Positions 3,992 to 6,564 of a DNA stretch of 6,564 bases are shown one piece after another. Every line of letters begins with the position of its first letter. Within the stretch, counting starts at the first letter, position 1. The stretch is from CAZGSG01 sp964528095 (GTDB lineage Bacteria; Bacteroidota; Bacteroidia; Chitinophagales; Chitinophagaceae): contig CAZGSG010000333.1 in NCBI GenBank assembly GCA_964528095.1, forward strand, positions 1 to 6,564. The letters are read 5' to 3'. The translations under genes were made by a program, and so were the position numbers. Under the pieces are notes generated by a model. The model did not search any database. It saw nothing but the letters and a program-made list of their open reading frames with translations, and was not told the origin of the DNA.

Positions 3992-6469
3992 ATGCAAACA
4001 AAAATTGCTTTATTGATTATCGCTTTATATACCGTGTCGGGTACAAACGCCCAGCAAAATAGCAGGCTTTGGTACAGCCAGCCTGCTAAAACATGGACAG
4101 AAGCCCTGCCCGTAGGCAATGGCCGTTTGGGCGCTATGGTTTTTGGAAGAGTGCAGGAAGAACTGATCCAGTTAAATGAAAGTACGTTATGGTCAGGAGG
4201 CCCTGTCCCAGCCAGTGTCAATCCCGAAGCTTCGCAGTATTTGCAGAAGATCCGCGATGTACTATTAAAAGAAGAAGATTATGCCAAAGCAATACCCATC
4301 GCGAAAAAGATGCAGGGACTCTATACTGAATCGTATATGCCGCTTGCCGATCTCGTCATTCGCCAGGTATTGAAGGATACAGCGATCTCTTCTTATTCCC
4401 GTGCACTCGATCTGAAAAACGCGGTGAGTACTACACAATTCATGTCAGGCGAAACGATGTTTACCCGCACTGTTTTTTCATCAGCTCCCGACCAGGTAAT
4501 TATGGTCAGATTAACTGCCAGTAAGCCTGGTAGGCTAAACTTCGACGTGAGCACCAGTAGCATTTTACAGTATCAACACCTGGTAAAAGGAAATAATGAG
4601 CTCATCATGCGGGGCAAAGCACCCGCACATGCGGATCCCAGCTACTATAAAAAAAATAAAGTACCCGTGATATGGGATGATTCAACAGGTTGTAAGGGCA
4701 TGCGTTATGAACTGGTACTAAAGGCAGTGAATAAGGGTGGGATTGTACAGGCTGATACCGTGGGTCTGCATATAAAAAACGCGACTGAAGTAATTTTATA
4801 TTTATCGGCAGCTACAAGCTTTAATGGTTTTGATAAATGCCCGGATAAAGAAGGCAAAGACGAGCGAAAGCTGGCAGGGGATTACCTGGACAATGCTATC
4901 AAAAAAACATATGCCGTTCTATACGACCGGCATGTTTCCGATTATACCAAATTATACGACCGGGTATTGCTACAGCTGCAGGACAGTACCGGTAAAAAAG
5001 GGGATAAAATACCAAGTGACGAACGCCTGCTTGCTTACTCGGGTGGCGCATATGATCCCGGCATAGAAGAATTATATTTTAACTATGGAAGATACCTGCT
5101 GATCTCCAGTTCACGTCCCGGCGGCACTGCCGCCAATCTGCAGGGTATATGGAACCGGGAATTACGTGCTCCCTGGAGTTCCAATTATACGATCAATATC
5201 AATACCCAGATGAATTACTGGCCGGCAGAAGTCACCAATTTATCCGAGATGCATTTACCGCTTTTTGAGCTTATAAAAAATATCGCGGTTACAGGTAAAG
5301 GAACAGCCCGCGAATTTTACAATATGCGGGGATGGGTAGCGCATCATAATTCCGATATATGGGCCACCAGTAATCCTGTTGGCAATAAAGGTGATGGAGA
5401 TCCGCAATGGGCCAACTGGCCACAGGGCGGCAATTGGTTATGCCAGCATCTTTGGGAGCATTATAGTTTTACAAAAGATAAAAGATTCCTGGAAAAAACA
5501 GCTTATCCATTGATGAAGGGCGCGGCCTTGTTTTGTATGGACTGGCTGGTAGAGGATAAAGATGGATTACTGGTAGTAGCGCCTTCTACCTCACCGGAAA
5601 ATGATTTTATATATGGGGAAGGCAAACATGCAGGCATATCTGTTGCTACCACGATGGACATGTCCATCATCTGGGATTTATTCACCAATACCATCGAAGC
5701 CGCTGGTGAATTAGGCATCGATCAATCATTCCGTGATTCACTCATTGCAAAAAAAGCAAAACTCTATCCATTGCATATTGGCAAAAAAGGAAACCTGCAG
5801 GAATGGAATAAAGACTGGGAAGATGTAGACCCGCGTCACCGGCATGTATCGCATTTATTCGGTCTTCATCCGGGCAGGCAGATCGCCCCGGTGCAAACAC
5901 CGGCATTCGCGGCTGCCGCCAGGAGAACACTGGAGATCCGTGGCGATGAAGGTACCGGCTGGAGCAAAGCATGGAAGATCAATTTCTGGGCACGCCTGCT
6001 CGATGGGGATCATGCATACCTGTTGCTGAGGCAACTGCTGAACTATGTTGATCAAAGCAATACCAATTATTCAAAAGGAGGGGGCACCTATCCTAATTTT
6101 TTTGATGCGCATCCGCCATTCCAGATCGATGGTAATTTTGGCGGAACGGCGGGTATAGCGGAAATGTTATTGCAAAGTCATCTTGACGAGCTGCACCTGT
6201 TACCGGCTCTGCCATCTATATGGAGACAGGGATCAATAAAAGGATTAAAGGCACGTGGCAATTTCGAAGTATCTATCAGGTGGAAAGAACACCAGTTATC
6301 GGAAGCCAGGATACTCGCAGTAGTTGGGGGTAACTGCAGGATCCGGACAAGTATACCTGTAACGGTGCAGGGACTAAATCTGCAATCGCAGAAAACAGTC
6401 AATGGATATCTCACCAGTTTTGCCGCGCAAAAAGGTAAACTTTATATCGTGCAGGCAAAAAATCAGTAA
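3992..6469 (+). CDS. Secreted GH95 glycoside hydrolase (alpha-L-fucosidase / alpha-L-galactosidase)
   Basis: This 825-residue exported enzyme has the normal length for Bacteroidota GH95. The family releases terminal alpha-L-fucose (typically alpha-1,2-linked) or alpha-L-galactose with inversion. A signal peptide ends at TNA (18-20) before Gln-Gln, so the enzyme should be periplasmic or released; there is no lipobox. Residues 27-71 carry the family signature (WYSQPAKTWTEALPVGNGRL, then LNESTLWSGGP) and open an N-terminal beta-sandwich reaching about 275. The (alpha/alpha)6 barrel spans roughly 300-735 and a C-terminal beta domain follows. By motif equivalence to the Bifidobacterium enzyme AfcA, Asn402 and Asn404 in TININTQMNYW assist the base, Glu536 in PSTSPEN is the general acid, and Asp713 in FQIDGNFGG is the base. 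The RHRHVSHLFGLHPG motif (615-628) is intact. I see no frameshift or lost catalytic residue. An in-frame TAA at 3980-3982 fixes the start at 3992. Fucose versus L-galactose cannot be settled here. The beta-helix gene upstream may act on the same side-chain type. Confidence 0.96.
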   Translation: MQTKIALLIIALYTVSGTNAQQNSRLWYSQPAKTWTEALPVGNGRLGAMVFGRVQEELIQLNESTLWSGGPVPASVNPEASQYLQKIRDVLLKEEDYAKAIPIAKKMQGLYTESYMPLADLVIRQVLKDTAISSYSRALDLKNAVSTTQFMSGETMFTRTVFSSAPDQVIMVRLTASKPGRLNFDVSTSSILQYQHLVKGNNELIMRGKAPAHADPSYYKKNKVPVIWDDSTGCKGMRYELVLKAVNKGGIVQADTVGLHIKNATEVILYLSAATSFNGFDKCPDKEGKDERKLAGDYLDNAIKKTYAVLYDRHVSDYTKLYDRVLLQLQDSTGKKGDKIPSDERLLAYSGGAYDPGIEELYFNYGRYLLISSSRPGGTAANLQGIWNRELRAPWSSNYTININTQMNYWPAEVTNLSEMHLPLFELIKNIAVTGKGTAREFYNMRGWVAHHNSDIWATSNPVGNKGDGDPQWANWPQGGNWLCQHLWEHYSFTKDKRFLEKTAYPLMKGAALFCMDWLVEDKDGLLVVAPSTSPENDFIYGEGKHAGISVATTMDMSIIWDLFTNTIEAAGELGIDQSFRDSLIAKKAKLYPLHIGKKGNLQEWNKDWEDVDPRHRHVSHLFGLHPGRQIAPVQTPAFAAAARRTLEIRGDEGTGWSKAWKINFWARLLDGDHAYLLLRQLLNYVDQSNTNYSKGGGTYPNFFDAHPPFQIDGNFGGTAGIAEMLLQSHLDELHLLPALPSIWRQGSIKGLKARGNFEVSIRWKEHQLSEARILAVVGGNCRIRTSIPVTVQGLNLQSQKTVNGYLTSFAAQKGKLYIVQAKNQ

Positions 6470-6564
6470 ATATAAGGAGCAGTTCATAGTAACCGTCGAC
6501 TCGTATTTAATTGTGGCGAAATGAAACTCAGGAAGTCCTCTATTATTAAATAAGTGTGTATTTG
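6470..6564. other. Window end, no feature seen
   Basis: These 95 bases after the GH95 stop are AT-rich and carry no hairpin with a T-run. The only forward ATG reading frame, at 6521-6553, has 10 codons. The GH95 transcript therefore either terminates beyond the window or continues into a further gene. Confidence 0.5.

Noticed and set aside
6521..6553. 10-codon ORF at the window end
   Set aside because: It is too short to support, with no recognisable peptide or context.

Overview
The window looks like a small carbohydrate-degradation locus from a Bacteroidota bacterium, most likely a Chitinophagaceae-type soil or plant-associated organism. This rests on the protein families (a PDZ-bearing beta-helix enzyme and a GH95 enzyme, both with short signal peptides ending before Gln), weak or absent Shine-Dalgarno sequences before the two enzyme genes, and AT-rich spacers around moderately GC-rich genes. 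No species can be named from the sequence alone.

Layout. Positions 1-86 hold the last codons of a gene running rightward into the window. It converges on a leftward AraC-family regulator gene (193-1089). Both genes stop inside the two arms of an AT-rich inverted repeat (67-97 and 189-219) built of 7-base units. A 202-bp divergent control region (1090-1291) separates the regulator from a rightward gene (1292-3646). That gene encodes a secreted right-handed beta-helix protein resembling glycoside hydrolase family GH141, with a C-terminal PDZ domain. A 345-bp spacer (3647-3991) with a strong hairpin and a promoter-like segment leads to a second rightward gene (3992-6469), a secreted GH95 enzyme of the alpha-L-fucosidase/alpha-L-galactosidase family with all expected catalytic motifs. 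The last 95 bases hold no gene that I can support.

How the parts may work together (inference). The regulator has a sugar-sensing-type cupin domain plus a double helix-turn-helix. It is divergent from the first enzyme gene, so it probably controls it and perhaps the GH95 gene. The sequence ATAGGATA occurs in the divergent region, as part of a 21-bp-spaced direct repeat, and again in reverse orientation in front of the GH95 gene, which makes it a candidate shared operator. Both enzymes carry export signals and belong to families with known action on terminal alpha-L-fucose or related 6-deoxy/L-sugars of plant polysaccharides. A periplasmic (or extracellular) defucosylation role is the simplest reading. 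No SusC/SusD pair lies inside the window, so this is not a complete polysaccharide utilisation locus as seen here.

Nothing here clearly marks a wholly new system. The points most worth a second look are the mirrored heptad repeats that supply both stop codons, the beta-helix/PDZ fusion, the near-perfect dyad at 1231-1261, and the shared candidate operator.
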